Shown: positions 6,809-15,058, counted from the stretch's first letter. The stretch: DNA of 19,576 nt from Bacteroidales bacterium (GCA_004557385.1 SFEA01000041.1:1-19576); one strand, 5' to 3'. The notes: generated by a model not told the origin, from the sequence alone. Translations and numbers: made by a program.

Positions 6809-6816
6809 TATATTTG
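6809..6816 (+). promoter_or_regulatory. -7 element of the ATPase_2/DUF234 gene
   Basis: TATATTTG matches the TAnnTTTG consensus and lies 22 bp before the ATG. No TTTG-like -33 element is present at the usual distance; that position is occupied by the right arm of the palindromic repeat, which might serve as an operator. Confidence 0.55.
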
Positions 6817-6838
6817 CGTAAACTTAAGTGATAGTAAT

Positions 6839-8251
6839 ATGAGTGATGTTATCATCGGCAGAAAGGTTGAGCAGGAGATTTTGCGCCAGCGTATCGAATC
6901 AAAGTCGTCGGAACTAATTGCTATTTATGGCAGACGACGTATTGGCAAGACCTATTTGGTAAGACAATACTTTAATGACACTTTCAGTTTCTACTCTACT
7001 GGTATTTATCAGGGAACGAAGAAGGAGCAACTTCGAGAATTTACCCGCCAGTTGGAACACTATTCCGGCCGTAAATGGAAAGCTGCAAAGGATTGGTTTG
7101 ATGCGTTTGCTCAGTTGCGTGAATATCTTGAATCGATTGATGGAGATAGCCCTATAGTTGTATTCCTTGATGAGTTGCCTTGGATGGATACGCAAAAGAG
7201 CCGGTTCATTAAAGCATTTGAATACTTTTGGAACTCTTGGGGTGCTACAAACAATCGCTTAAAGCTAATTGTCTGCGGCAGTGCAACTACGTGGATGCGT
7301 GAAAATGTGCTTTCCGATAAAGGAGGATTGTACAATAGAACCACTCGAAGCATCTATCTTGCTCCGTTTACGCTCTATGAGACAGAGCAATATCTTATTT
7401 CACGAGGAATAAATTGGAATCGCTATCAGATTGCCGAATGTTATATGATACTTGGCGGAACTCCTCTTTACCTTCAGATGCTTGAACGAGATAAAAGTCT
7501 GACACAAAATGTAGATAATCTTTTCTTTGTGCAGAACGCACCGCTTTCGCGTGAATATGACTTCCTGTTTCGCTCGCTTTTCAACGAAGCCATATTGCAC
7601 AAACAGATTATCGAAACATTGGCGAACAAAGCATTAGGATTGACTCGTGCTGAAATTATGGCGACTGCCAAAATTGAGGATGGCGGAGCCTTGACCAAAG
7701 CGCTACGCAACCTATGTGATTGCGACTTTATTCGTCAATATACCGCATTTGGCAAGACAGAACGAGGAACAATATTTCAATTAACCGACTTGTTCACACT
7801 GTTCCACCTTCGATACGTGAAAGGTTACCGTGGTCAGGATGAGAATCATTGGCAAAATATGATTGACTCTCCATCTCGCAGAGCCTGGAGTGGATATTCG
7901 TTTGAACAGTTGTGCCTACACCATATCCGACAGATTAAACGTAAATTAGGCATTAGCGGCGTGCAAAGTGATATATGTGGTTGGAAAGGAGACGGGGCGC
8001 AGATTGACTTGCTTATTGACCGACGAGACCAAACCATAAATCTGTGTGAAATGAAGTTCTCGCAGAGCGAGTTTGAAATCACCAAACAATATGATGAGCG
8101 TCTTAGAGAGCGTGCAGAGGTTTTCCGTTCGGCGACCAAAACGCGTAAAGCAATACATCAGACATTTGTAACCACTTACGGAATAAAAAGAAATATGTAT
8201 AGCGGAACGGTAAATAGCGAAGTGGTGCTTGATGATTTGTTTGCGGAATAA
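6839..8251 (+). CDS. ATPase_2 / DUF234 family ATP-binding protein
   Basis: The 470-residue protein belongs to the archaeal-type ATPase (PF01637, STAND/MNS clade) with a DUF234 C-terminus, a family common in many copies in Bacteroidales. Walker A is GRRRIGKT at 31-38, Walker B VVFLDE at 107-112, and the sensor-like CGSATTWM at 146-153. A winged-helix-like stretch follows (about 265-330). The end is nuclease-like: E356, then D390 in GAQIDLL, then E404-M-K406, which together fit a PD-(D/E)xK arrangement. Function is not established for the family; nucleic-acid binding or defence roles are inferences. The gene stands alone and is bracketed by near-identical palindromic repeats, and its codon use is AT-richer than that of its neighbours, which suggests transfer. 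Confidence 0.9.
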   Translation: MSDVIIGRKVEQEILRQRIESKSSELIAIYGRRRIGKTYLVRQYFNDTFSFYSTGIYQGTKKEQLREFTRQLEHYSGRKWKAAKDWFDAFAQLREYLESIDGDSPIVVFLDELPWMDTQKSRFIKAFEYFWNSWGATNNRLKLIVCGSATTWMRENVLSDKGGLYNRTTRSIYLAPFTLYETEQYLISRGINWNRYQIAECYMILGGTPLYLQMLERDKSLTQNVDNLFFVQNAPLSREYDFLFRSLFNEAILHKQIIETLANKALGLTRAEIMATAKIEDGGALTKALRNLCDCDFIRQYTAFGKTERGTIFQLTDLFTLFHLRYVKGYRGQDENHWQNMIDSPSRRAWSGYSFEQLCLHHIRQIKRKLGISGVQSDICGWKGDGAQIDLLIDRRDQTINLCEMKFSQSEFEITKQYDERLRERAEVFRSATKTRKAIHQTFVTTYGIKRNMYSGTVNSEVVLDDLFAE

Positions 8252-8278
8252 AAAAACCATTTCTTTTGCCCGCATCAG

Positions 8279-8360
8279 GAGCGAATTTTCATGAAATATG
8301 GCGATTCTTTATCGGTAACTCGAAAATTTTAGGGGTTACCGACGCAGAATCGAACGATTT
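8279..8360. repeat. Palindromic direct repeat, right copy
   Basis: Second copy of the unit at 6723-6805, beginning 27 bp after the ATPase stop codon. The arms CGATTCT (8302-8308), TCGGTAAC (8312-8319), GTTACCGA (8335-8342) and AGAATCG (8346-8352) are unchanged, while the mismatches fall outside the paired bases. An 18-base sequence at 8258-8275 (CATTTCTTTTGCCCGCAT) matches 6593-6610 with one change and lies three bases before this unit, but 112 bases before the left unit. Confidence 0.85.
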
Positions 8361-8403
8361 GCGCTTAATTGAGAACAATCCTATATAATGAGAGCAATCC
8401 TAT

Positions 8404-8436
8404 AAAAATAGAGGCGCACCGTCATTTCGATGCGCC
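8404..8436 (-). terminator. Terminator-like hairpin downstream of the TonB-receptor remnant
   Basis: TGCGCC (8431-8436) pairs with GGCGCA (8413-8418), with possible CG/CG pairs inside. On the minus strand it is followed by a T-rich run (plus-strand AAAAATAG at 8404-8411). It sits 40 bp past the stop of the receptor fragment. Confidence 0.5.
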
Positions 8437-8475
8437 CCAATGGTTAAAATATAAACAAACTAAAATCTATGCCAA

Positions 8476-8886
8476 TTAATACTTTTCGTTTTGCGGGTCG
8501 AAGCAAGTCCAGCCTGCGCTCCAGTCGAGGTTGTCGCGCTCAAAAGTGTGCTTGCCTGTGAATTGCCCGATATAGGTGGAGCGGCTGCGATAGTAGTACT
8601 CGGCGCTGCGCTCATTGTTCGACTGGGCGCTCACGCCCTCGCGCCAAGTGTAACGGTTGTTGCCCAACTGGTTGAAAATGTTCTTGAACTGATAGCGATG
8701 ATTGCCATCGGCGCTAAGCATAGTGAGGTTGAGCATTGCGCCCAAGCGAACATTGTTGTTGAATCTGTTGCCTCTCAAATCAATGGCATTTTTTCCAGAT
8801 TGCGCAAATAGGTTCTGTACAATTTGAGTGAGCCAATTGCCTGCTTCTGCGGGAGGGTATCGTGCCCTTTGTTGAATGCCGGGCAA
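8476..8886 (-). pseudogene. Fragment of a TonB-dependent receptor
   Basis: The middle of this 136-codon frame resembles the barrel region of Bacteroidales TonB-dependent receptors: a strand-like NVRLGAMLNLTM, then FKNIFNQLGNNRYTWREG, NNERSAEYYYRSRSTYIGQFTGKHTF and DNLDWSAGW, the alternating, tyrosine-rich pattern of outer-membrane strands. Complete receptors are 700-1,000 residues. Here there is no signal peptide, plug domain or C-terminal strand, the first 30 or so residues look random, and after DWSAGW the sequence runs off into an unrelated ten-residue end. It is therefore an internal remnant truncated on both sides. It lies between the right palindromic repeat and the aminotransferase promoter, so a deletion or insertion event likely destroyed the original gene. 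Confidence 0.7.
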
Positions 8887-8942
8887 TGGCGATGCGGCGC
8901 GGGTGATATGCTGGAGGTGGAGAATTTTTCCCGCGGTGTTTG

Positions 8943-8974
8943 ATTGCTTATTTCAGTTTGTTGCAGTATATTTG
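8943..8974 (+). promoter_or_regulatory. Promoter of the aminotransferase gene
   Basis: ATTG at 8943-8946 and TATATTTG at 8967-8974 are separated by 20 bases, fitting the Bacteroidales -33/-7 arrangement. The start codon lies 123 bp downstream, giving a leader of roughly 115 bases that contains a small palindrome (GAGCCATTGGCTC at 8988-9000). Confidence 0.7.
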
Positions 8975-9097
8975 CATCATAGATGCCGAGCCATTGGCTC
9001 TTGTTTCGGGCTTATGGCTTGCGTGGCTGTTTTGTGGCGAAGCGCACACGGCGTCTTTGCCAATAATGCGGATAAAACCAAAATACAAAATACCAAC

Positions 9098-10291
9098 ATG
9101 AACGAAGTATCACAAAGAATTAAGGCATTGGCAGTATCGGCAACACTTGCCATGTCGCAAAAGAGTCAGGAATTGAAGGCGCAGGGCGTCGACGTAATTA
9201 ACATGTCGGTTGGCGAGCCTGATTTTTTCACCCCCGAGCACATCAAGGAAGCCGCAAAGAAGGCAGTTGACGAGAATTTCTCGTTCTACACTCCGGTGCC
9301 TGGCTATCTGTCGCTGCGCAAAGCCATCTGCGCAAAACTGAAAAACGAAAACAACCTTGATTTTGCTCCCGAGCAGATTGTGGTGGGCAACGGTGCCAAG
9401 CAGGAGTTGTGCAACGTGGTGCTGGCATTGGTGAATCCGGGCGATGAGGTGGTTATTCCCACTCCGGCTTGGGTGAGCTACGTGGAGATGGTGAAACTTG
9501 CCGAGGGCAAGCCTGTTGAGGTGTTTGCCTCGCACGAGCAGGATTTCAAAATCACTGCCAAGCAGCTTGAAGATGCCATCACTCCAAAGACGTCGCTCAT
9601 TATGCTTTGCTCGCCGTCGAACCCAACCGGCGCCGTTTACACCCGCGACGAATTGCGTGCTCTTGCCGACGTGCTGGCGCGTCACCCGAAGGTGATGATT
9701 CTTGCCGACGAAATCTACGAGCACATTAATTATACAGGCGAAATCAACTCGATTGCGCAGTTCGAGGATGTGCGCGAGCGTTGCATCATCATCAACGGCG
9801 TGTCGAAGGCTTACGCCATGACCGGTTGGCGCATTGGCTTCATGGCAGGTCCGCTGTGGGTGGCTAAGGCTGTGAGCAAGTTGCAGGGACAATACACATC
9901 GGGCTGCTCGTCGATTGCTCAGAAGGCAGCCGAGGCAGCATTTGCCGGTCCGCAGGATTGCGTTGAGCAGATGCGTCAGGCATTTGAGCGTCGCCGCGAC
10001 CTCATCATCTCGCTCATGAGCGAAATTCCGGGTCTGAAAATCAGCAAACCCGAAGGCGCATTCTATGTGCTTCCCGAGGTGTCGGCTTATTTCGGCAAGA
10101 AATATGGCGATAAGGTGATTGAAAACGACCTCGACTTGGCAATGTACCTGCTTGAGGTGGGTCATGTGTCGGGCGTAGCCGGTTCGGCATTCTGCGCTCC
10201 GGGATATGTGCGTTTCAGCTATGCCACCAGCGACGAAAACATTCGCACGGCAGTGGCTCGCATCAAAGAAGCGCTTGCCGCATTGAAGTGA
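9098..10291 (+). CDS. Pyridoxal phosphate-dependent aminotransferase, AspC class I
   Basis: The ATG at 9098 is chosen because family homology begins with MNEVSQRIKALAVSAT; the open frame upstream is leader sequence without resemblance. The 397-residue protein is a fold-type I aspartate-like aminotransferase that moves amino groups between amino acids and 2-oxoacids using PLP. Visible are SVGEPDF (37-43), GNGAKQ for phosphate binding (97-102), SPSNPTG with Asn176, ADEIYEH with Asp204, NGVSKAYAMTGWRIG with the Schiff-base Lys237, and YVRFSYA near the end with the carboxylate-binding Arg. The substrate is most likely aspartate and glutamate (or aromatic or prephenate for some relatives). It is transcribed from its own promoter and followed by hairpins at 10301-10398. 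Confidence 0.93.
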   Translation: MNEVSQRIKALAVSATLAMSQKSQELKAQGVDVINMSVGEPDFFTPEHIKEAAKKAVDENFSFYTPVPGYLSLRKAICAKLKNENNLDFAPEQIVVGNGAKQELCNVVLALVNPGDEVVIPTPAWVSYVEMVKLAEGKPVEVFASHEQDFKITAKQLEDAITPKTSLIMLCSPSNPTGAVYTRDELRALADVLARHPKVMILADEIYEHINYTGEINSIAQFEDVRERCIIINGVSKAYAMTGWRIGFMAGPLWVAKAVSKLQGQYTSGCSSIAQKAAEAAFAGPQDCVEQMRQAFERRRDLIISLMSEIPGLKISKPEGAFYVLPEVSAYFGKKYGDKVIENDLDLAMYLLEVGHVSGVAGSAFCAPGYVRFSYATSDENIRTAVARIKEALAALK

Positions 10292-10331
10292 CAGCTTAAC
10301 GGGGCGTCGTGGTTGAACCGATGCCCCTCAA

Positions 10332-10339
10332 TATATTTG
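10332..10339 (+). promoter_or_regulatory. -7-like element inside the aminotransferase/DUF5009 gap
   Basis: TATATTTG is a full match to the -7 consensus and lies 105 bp before the DUF5009 start. The nearest TTG (10313-10315) is 16 bases upstream, shorter than usual. It touches the left arm of the terminator, so a transcript from it would carry that hairpin in its leader. Confidence 0.3.
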
Positions 10340-10398
10340 CCTTGCGGGCTCGCCGTGGCATGCAGTGTGCCCCGTAGTGCCGGCAAGGCATGTTTTTT
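10338..10398 (+). terminator. Terminator after the aminotransferase gene
   Basis: TGCCTTGC (10338-10345) pairs with GCAAGGCA (10383-10390), followed by TGTTTTTT. The inside of the stem is GC-rich and can pair further. A separate upstream hairpin pairs the GGGGC at 10301-10305 with GCCCC at 10323-10327. Confidence 0.65.
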
Positions 10399-10443
10399 CA
10401 CGATTAGCAAAACGACACCAATAGTAACCTAAAACAAAGCACC

Positions 10444-11679
10444 ATGACAACAACTTCCACCACCGACGCATTCAGCAGGCGCAACCTCGCCATCGACATG
10501 CTGCGCGCCATCACCATGTTCACCATGATTTTTGTGAACGATTTCTGGAAAATTCACGATGTTCCGCATTGGCTTGAGCACGCTGCTTACGGCGAGGACT
10601 TTATGGGACTTGCCGATGTGGTGTTTCCGTGCTTTCTGTTTGCCGTGGGCATGTCGATACCATACGCCATCGAGCGCCGCTACGCCAAAGGTTGCTCTGC
10701 CGAGAGCACTGTGGGACACATACTCACGCGCACGCTGTGGCTGATTGTGATGGGATGCTTCATTGGCAACTCCGAGGCGCGTGTGGCGGCTGATTCGCTA
10801 TATCCGATTGGCGTTTACTGGCTGCTGATGGCAGTGGGCATCGTGTGCGTGTGGAACCATTATCCCAAACCACAAACCGATGTGCAGCGATGGTTGTTTG
10901 TTGCGCTGCGATGCATTGGCGTAGGCGTGCTGGTGTTTCTCGTTGTCACGTTCCGCAACAAGCAAGGCGGCGTGTTCAGCCAACATTCGAGCATCTTGGG
11001 GTTGATAGGCTGGACCTATCTGGTATGCGCCTTTGCCTATCTGTTCTGTCGAGGCAATGCCAAGCGGCTGGGCGTGGTGTGGGGCGTGTTTGTGCTCATA
11101 AGCCTGCTTGGCACGCCGTTGCGCGAGTGCTATGGCGGCATGCCGCTGCTTTGGCTGGGCGAAAACAATTTCTACAATGGCATGCTGAGCATATTGCACA
11201 TAGGCAACGGTTCGCTTGTGGTGCTGTCGATGAGCGGCATGTTGCTGTCGGTGCTGAGCGTGCGCATGGTCGAGCGTCCGTGGCAATGGAAGATGCCTAT
11301 GGCATTTGCCGTGTCGGCAGTGTGTGCTGCATTGGCTGCCGTGATGCACCGTTTTTGGATAGTGGGCAAGATTGAAGCCACGCCGGTGTGGGTGTTCTAT
11401 GTGATTGCCATTGCAGTGAGCCTCTACACGCTGCTCGATTGCCTCGCCCAAGCCGGCAGGACCCGATGGTTTGCAGTGATTAAGCCGGCAGGCACTGCCA
11501 CACTCACTGTGTATCTGATGCCATACGTGTTCTACGCCATGAGTAGCCTCACTGGAGTGGTGCTGCCCGACTGGTTGACCCACGGCGCAATGGGTATAGT
11601 GAATTGTCTGGCATTTGCGCTGGTGGTGATTGCAGCAACCGGTGTGCTTGAGCGGATAAACATAAAACTGAAGCTATGA
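10444..11679 (+). CDS. DUF5009 / HGSNAT-like acyltransferase membrane protein
   Basis: The 411-residue protein is an integral inner-membrane protein with about ten to eleven hydrophobic segments. The N-terminal RNLAIDMLRAITMFTMIFVND followed by DVVFPCFLFAVGMSIPYAIERR is the hallmark of the DUF5009 family, which is related to heparan-alpha-glucosaminide N-acetyltransferase and bacterial NagX-like proteins that O- or N-acetylate sugars across the membrane. The usual catalytic histidine of human HGSNAT cannot be assigned with confidence here. Sugar or cell-wall acetylation is a family-level inference. It starts 152 bp after the aminotransferase stop. Its stop is followed by a small perfect hairpin (11690-11707) and then the korA promoter, so it is probably a single-gene unit. 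Confidence 0.85.
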   Translation: MTTTSTTDAFSRRNLAIDMLRAITMFTMIFVNDFWKIHDVPHWLEHAAYGEDFMGLADVVFPCFLFAVGMSIPYAIERRYAKGCSAESTVGHILTRTLWLIVMGCFIGNSEARVAADSLYPIGVYWLLMAVGIVCVWNHYPKPQTDVQRWLFVALRCIGVGVLVFLVVTFRNKQGGVFSQHSSILGLIGWTYLVCAFAYLFCRGNAKRLGVVWGVFVLISLLGTPLRECYGGMPLLWLGENNFYNGMLSILHIGNGSLVVLSMSGMLLSVLSVRMVERPWQWKMPMAFAVSAVCAALAAVMHRFWIVGKIEATPVWVFYVIAIAVSLYTLLDCLAQAGRTRWFAVIKPAGTATLTVYLMPYVFYAMSSLTGVVLPDWLTHGAMGIVNCLAFALVVIAATGVLERINIKLKL

Positions 11680-11689
11680 AAAAGCGGGC

Positions 11690-11707
11690 GATATTTGCAT
11701 AAATATC
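11690..11707 (+). terminator. Short AT-rich hairpin after the DUF5009 gene
   Basis: GATATTT and AAATATC form a perfect seven-base stem around the loop GCAT, 10 bp past the stop codon. There is no T run after it, so terminator activity is uncertain. Confidence 0.3.
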
Positions 11708-11767
11708 CTGGAGATTGTGAAGTATGCAAATAGTTTTTGTCAATTAAATAAATTTTTCCGTAAATAG

Positions 11768-11800
11768 TTGGCGTGCAAGCATAAATTTTCATTACCTTTG
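11768..11800 (+). promoter_or_regulatory. Promoter of korAB
   Basis: TTG at 11768-11770 and TACCTTTG at 11793-11800 fit the Bacteroidales -33/-7 pattern, at the long end of the usual spacing (22 bases). The korA start follows 62 bp downstream. Confidence 0.65.
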
Positions 11801-11862
11801 CCCTATCAAAAAAGAGTAAACTACAAATAAACCTGAAATACAACGTTATTTAAAAAAATCTT

Positions 11863-13716
11863 ATGTTAGAAAAACAAAATGTCAAGGTGCTTGACAAGGT
11901 AGTGGTGCGTTTCTCGGGCGACTCGGGCGATGGCATGCAGTTGGCTGGCAACATCTTCTCGAATGTGTCGGCTGGCATTGGCAACCAGATTTCCACCTTC
12001 CCCGACTATCCTGCAGAGGTGCGTGCTCCACAAGGCTCGCTTAATGGCGTATCGGGATTTCAAGTGAACATCGGACGCGGTGTGCACACTCCGGGCGACA
12101 AGTGCGACGTGCTCGTGTCGATGAACGCTGCAGCATTGAAGCAAAACGTGAAATTCTTGAAAGATGGCGGTGTGGCTATCATCGACATCGATTCGTTCCG
12201 CCAGTCGGACCTCGACAAGGCGCTTTACACCACCGACAAGCCTTACGATGAAATCGGGCTTACAAAGATTGGGGCTCAGATTGTTGAGGTGCCAATGACC
12301 TCGATGGTGAAGGCTGCGCTTGCCGATAGCGGACTCGACAACAAAGCAGCGCTGAAGTGCCGCAACATGTTTGCACTCGGCTTGGTGTGCTGGTTGTTCG
12401 ACCGCCCGCTCGAGGCTGCATTGCACATGCTCAAAAACAAGTTCGCCAAGAAGCCGGCAATCTACGAGGCTAACGCCAAAGTGGTGCAAGGCGGCTACGA
12501 CTACGGACATAACATACACGCTTCGGTGTCGACCTACCGCATCGAAAGCGATGAGGCTAAACCGGGCATCTACACCGACATCAACGGCAACAAAGCCACC
12601 GCTTGGGGCTTGATTTTGGCATCGGAGAAGAGCGGCTTGCCATTGTTCCTCGGCAGCTATCCTATCACTCCAGCCACCGACATCTTGCATGAGCTTGCCA
12701 AGCGTAAAGACCTTGGCGTGAAGGCTTGCCAGATGGAGGACGAAATTGCCGGCGTTTGCTCGGCTATCGGTGCTGCGTTTGCCGGCAACCTTGCCGTGAC
12801 ATCTACTTCGGGTCCGGGTCTTGCGCTCAAGAGCGAGGGCATTGGCTTGGCTGTGATGGCTGAATTGCCATTGGTGATTGTCGACGTTATGCGTGGCGGC
12901 CCTTCAACCGGTCTGCCTACCAAGACTGAGCAAACCGACCTTCTGCAAGCGCTCTACGGCCGCAACGGCGAATCGCCTATCGTGGTGCTTGCTCCTACGT
13001 CGCCAACACACTGCTTCGACATGGCATTCGAAGCTGCTCGCATTGCTGTAGAGCACATGACTCCGGTGATTCTGCTCACCGATGCATTCATCGCCAACGG
13101 CTCGTCGGCTTGGCGTGTGCCTGAAGCAAACGATTTCCCTGCCATCAAGCCAAACTTCGTCAGCGAAGACATGCGTGAAGGCTGGAAACCATATTTGCGC
13201 AACGCTGAGGATGTGCGCTATTGGGCAATCCCCGGTCAGGAAGGATTCCAGCACCGTTTGGGCGGCCTTGAAAAGGACTACAATACTTCGGCACTGTCGA
13301 ACGACCCTCTCAACCACGAAAAGATGGTGATGGCTCGCAAACGCAAGGTGGAAAATGTGGCAAACCACATTCCTGCTCTCGAAGTGCTTGGCGATGCCGA
13401 TGCCGACACTCTGCTGGTGGGCTGGGGCGGCACATTCGGTCACCTCTACACCGCTGTTGAAGAGATGAACGCCGCAGGCAAAAAGGTGGCTTTGGCTCAG
13501 TTCAGCTACATCAGCCCGCTGCCTGCCAACACCGGCGAGGTGCTTGGTAAATATAAGAACGTGATTGTTGCCGAACTCAACACCGGTCAGTTTGCCGATT
13601 ATCTGCAAAGCAAGGTCGACGGACTCGTTGTTAAGCGCATCAACAAGACTCAGGGTCAACCGTTCCTGGTTCACGAGATAGTTGAAGGTGTAACTAAAAT
13701 TATGGAGGGCAAATAA
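11863..13716 (+). CDS. korA: 2-oxoacid:ferredoxin oxidoreductase, fused gamma-alpha subunit (KorA)
   Basis: The 617-residue protein is the large subunit of a 2-oxoglutarate (or related 2-oxoacid) ferredoxin oxidoreductase, which interconverts 2-oxoglutarate and succinyl-CoA with reduced ferredoxin. The N-terminal gamma domain (about 1-190) contains FSGDSGDGMQLAGN and the STFPDYPAEVRAPQG segment. The alpha domain starts near 245 with SYPITPATDIL around Tyr266, then the conserved GAAFAGNLAVTSTSGPGLALKSEGIGLA and ELNTGQFADYL near the C-terminus. This domain order and length are standard for Bacteroidetes KorA. It lies two bases upstream of korB, and the two form the complete enzyme. The oxoacid specificity (2-oxoglutarate versus branched chain) is inferred from overall similarity, not from a residue I can read. 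Confidence 0.93.
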   Translation: MLEKQNVKVLDKVVVRFSGDSGDGMQLAGNIFSNVSAGIGNQISTFPDYPAEVRAPQGSLNGVSGFQVNIGRGVHTPGDKCDVLVSMNAAALKQNVKFLKDGGVAIIDIDSFRQSDLDKALYTTDKPYDEIGLTKIGAQIVEVPMTSMVKAALADSGLDNKAALKCRNMFALGLVCWLFDRPLEAALHMLKNKFAKKPAIYEANAKVVQGGYDYGHNIHASVSTYRIESDEAKPGIYTDINGNKATAWGLILASEKSGLPLFLGSYPITPATDILHELAKRKDLGVKACQMEDEIAGVCSAIGAAFAGNLAVTSTSGPGLALKSEGIGLAVMAELPLVIVDVMRGGPSTGLPTKTEQTDLLQALYGRNGESPIVVLAPTSPTHCFDMAFEAARIAVEHMTPVILLTDAFIANGSSAWRVPEANDFPAIKPNFVSEDMREGWKPYLRNAEDVRYWAIPGQEGFQHRLGGLEKDYNTSALSNDPLNHEKMVMARKRKVENVANHIPALEVLGDADADTLLVGWGGTFGHLYTAVEEMNAAGKKVALAQFSYISPLPANTGEVLGKYKNVIVAELNTGQFADYLQSKVDGLVVKRINKTQGQPFLVHEIVEGVTKIMEGK

Positions 13717-13718
13717 TC

Positions 13719-14735
13719 ATGGAAGAAAACAAGAAATATACAGCAGCCGACTATAAGAGTGACCAATCAGTACGCTGGTGCCCAGGCTGCGGCGACCACT
13801 TTATTCTGGCTACACTCCACAAGGCTATGGCTGAGGTGGGCGTGGCTCCTCACAACACTGCAGTGATTTCGGGCATCGGATGTAGTTCGCGTTTGCCTTA
13901 CTACATGAACACCTACGGCTTCCACACCATTCACGGACGTGGCGGTGCTGTGGCTACCGGCTTCAAGACGGCTAACCCCAAGATGACCGTTTGGCAAATC
14001 TGCGGCGACGGCGACGGATTGGCTATCGGCGGCAACCACTTTATCCACGAGGTGCGCCGCAATGTCGACCTGAACGTGCTGTTGCTCAACAACAAGATTT
14101 ATGGTTTGACCAAGGGCCAATATTCGCCAACCAGCGACCGCGGCTTCGTGAGCAAATCGTCGCCTTACGGCACCACCGAAGACCCCTTCGTGCCTGCCGA
14201 ACTGGTGTTTGGCGCTCGTGGCACTTTCTTTGCCCGCTCAATCGACGTCGAGCCAAAGATTTCGCAAGAAGTGATGGTGGCTGCTGCCAACCACAAGGGC
14301 TGCTCGATTGTTGAGATTCTGCAAAACTGCATGATTTTCAACAACGGCATTCACAATTTCATCACCGACCGCGCAACACGCGAGGACCGCACAATCCACC
14401 TTGTGCATGGCGAAAAGATGATTTTCGGCAAGGACAAGAATAAGGGCCTTGTGCAGGACGGCTTCGGCTTGAAGGCAGTGACCATCGGCGAGGACGGATA
14501 CACCATCGACGACGTGCTCACACACGACGCCCGTTGCCAAAGCAACTTCCTGCATCAGCAACTGGCAATGATGGACGGCCACGACCTGCCGTTGGCTGTG
14601 GGCGTGATTCGCGACGTTGAATCACTCACCTACAACGACGAAGTTGAAAAGCAGGTTGCCGACGTGGTGGCTCGCAAAAACTACTCTTGCCTTCGCGATA
14701 TGATTCTCGACGGCGAGACGTGGGAAGTGAAATAA
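13719..14735 (+). CDS. korB: 2-oxoacid:ferredoxin oxidoreductase, beta subunit (KorB)
   Basis: The 338-residue beta subunit binds thiamine diphosphate and a [4Fe-4S] cluster. CPGCGDHF supplies Cys21 and Cys24, GIGCSS gives Cys55 and LQNCMIF gives Cys204, the four expected cluster ligands. The TPP motif is GDGDGLAIGGNH (96-107) followed by LNNKIYGLTKGQYSPTS (123-139). The length agrees with the two-subunit enzyme (about 330-340). It begins two bases after korA, so the genes are translationally linked, and it is followed by a strong terminator at 14797-14836. In anaerobic Bacteroidales this enzyme works in the incomplete, partly reductive citrate-cycle branch and in amino-acid metabolism. Confidence 0.94.
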   Translation: MEENKKYTAADYKSDQSVRWCPGCGDHFILATLHKAMAEVGVAPHNTAVISGIGCSSRLPYYMNTYGFHTIHGRGGAVATGFKTANPKMTVWQICGDGDGLAIGGNHFIHEVRRNVDLNVLLLNNKIYGLTKGQYSPTSDRGFVSKSSPYGTTEDPFVPAELVFGARGTFFARSIDVEPKISQEVMVAAANHKGCSIVEILQNCMIFNNGIHNFITDRATREDRTIHLVHGEKMIFGKDKNKGLVQDGFGLKAVTIGEDGYTIDDVLTHDARCQSNFLHQQLAMMDGHDLPLAVGVIRDVESLTYNDEVEKQVADVVARKNYSCLRDMILDGETWEVK

Positions 14736-14796
14736 ACCCGATTACTCGGCGCAATGGGCTAAGTTTAGCGCAAAAGCCCTGTATTACAATAACTTA

Positions 14797-14836
14797 ACGG
14801 GGCTGTGCCAATCAATTGTGGCACAGCCTCGTTTTC
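14797..14836 (+). terminator. korAB terminator
   Basis: Fourteen-base arms (14797-14810 and 14819-14832), with one G-T pair, enclose the eight-base loop ATCAATTG and are followed by TTTTCC. This is a strong Rho-independent terminator 62 bp past the korB stop. Confidence 0.85.
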
Positions 14837-15023
14837 CTCTGACCTATGCCTAAGGTGACCTCGTCAAAGCCGCCGATAGGGTGATTGCCTTACTCAGAAA
14901 CAAATCTGTCTATTATAAGAACGTCCGCTATCTATGCAATTGCCAGTTGAGAGTAGGTTTAGATAAAATTACTTAAATTACGCACAAAACAATGATCTTA
15001 GGCCGCATTCTCAATAAAATGTG

Positions 15024-15031
15024 TACCTTTG
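15024..15031 (+). promoter_or_regulatory. -7 element upstream of the AlbA_2/HTH gene
   Basis: TACCTTTG matches the -7 consensus and lies 28 bp before the ATG. TTAG at 14998-15001 is a weak -33 candidate. Confidence 0.5.
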
Positions 15032-15058
15032 TAGGATAAAACGAGAATATTTTATAGA

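Larger units (their letters stand above)
14736..15058. other. Intergenic junction between korB and the AT-rich island
   Basis: The first 100 bp hold the korAB terminator. A 40-codon open stretch at 14854-14976 has no start codon apart from an internal GTG and matches nothing I recognise; it may be a gene remnant. Composition changes from GC-richer to AT-richer across this gap. A -7 element for the next gene lies at 15024-15031. Confidence 0.6.

Noticed and set aside
6723..8360. Flanking direct repeats considered as terminal repeats of an insertion sequence
   Set aside because: The copies are direct rather than inverted relative to each other, the gene between is an ATPase_2/DUF234 protein and not a transposase, and no short target duplication is visible outside them.
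9110..10165. 351-codon minus-strand frame over the aminotransferase
   Set aside because: The plus-strand frame has complete aminotransferase motifs; the antisense frame shows none and is an effect of codon bias.
11866..13674. Long minus-strand frames over korA
   Set aside because: Antisense shadows of a well-supported gene, His/Val-rich with no family resemblance.
14854..14976. 40-codon open stretch after korB
   Set aside because: It begins right after a stop, lacks ATG, and has no recognisable match; kept only as a possible remnant.
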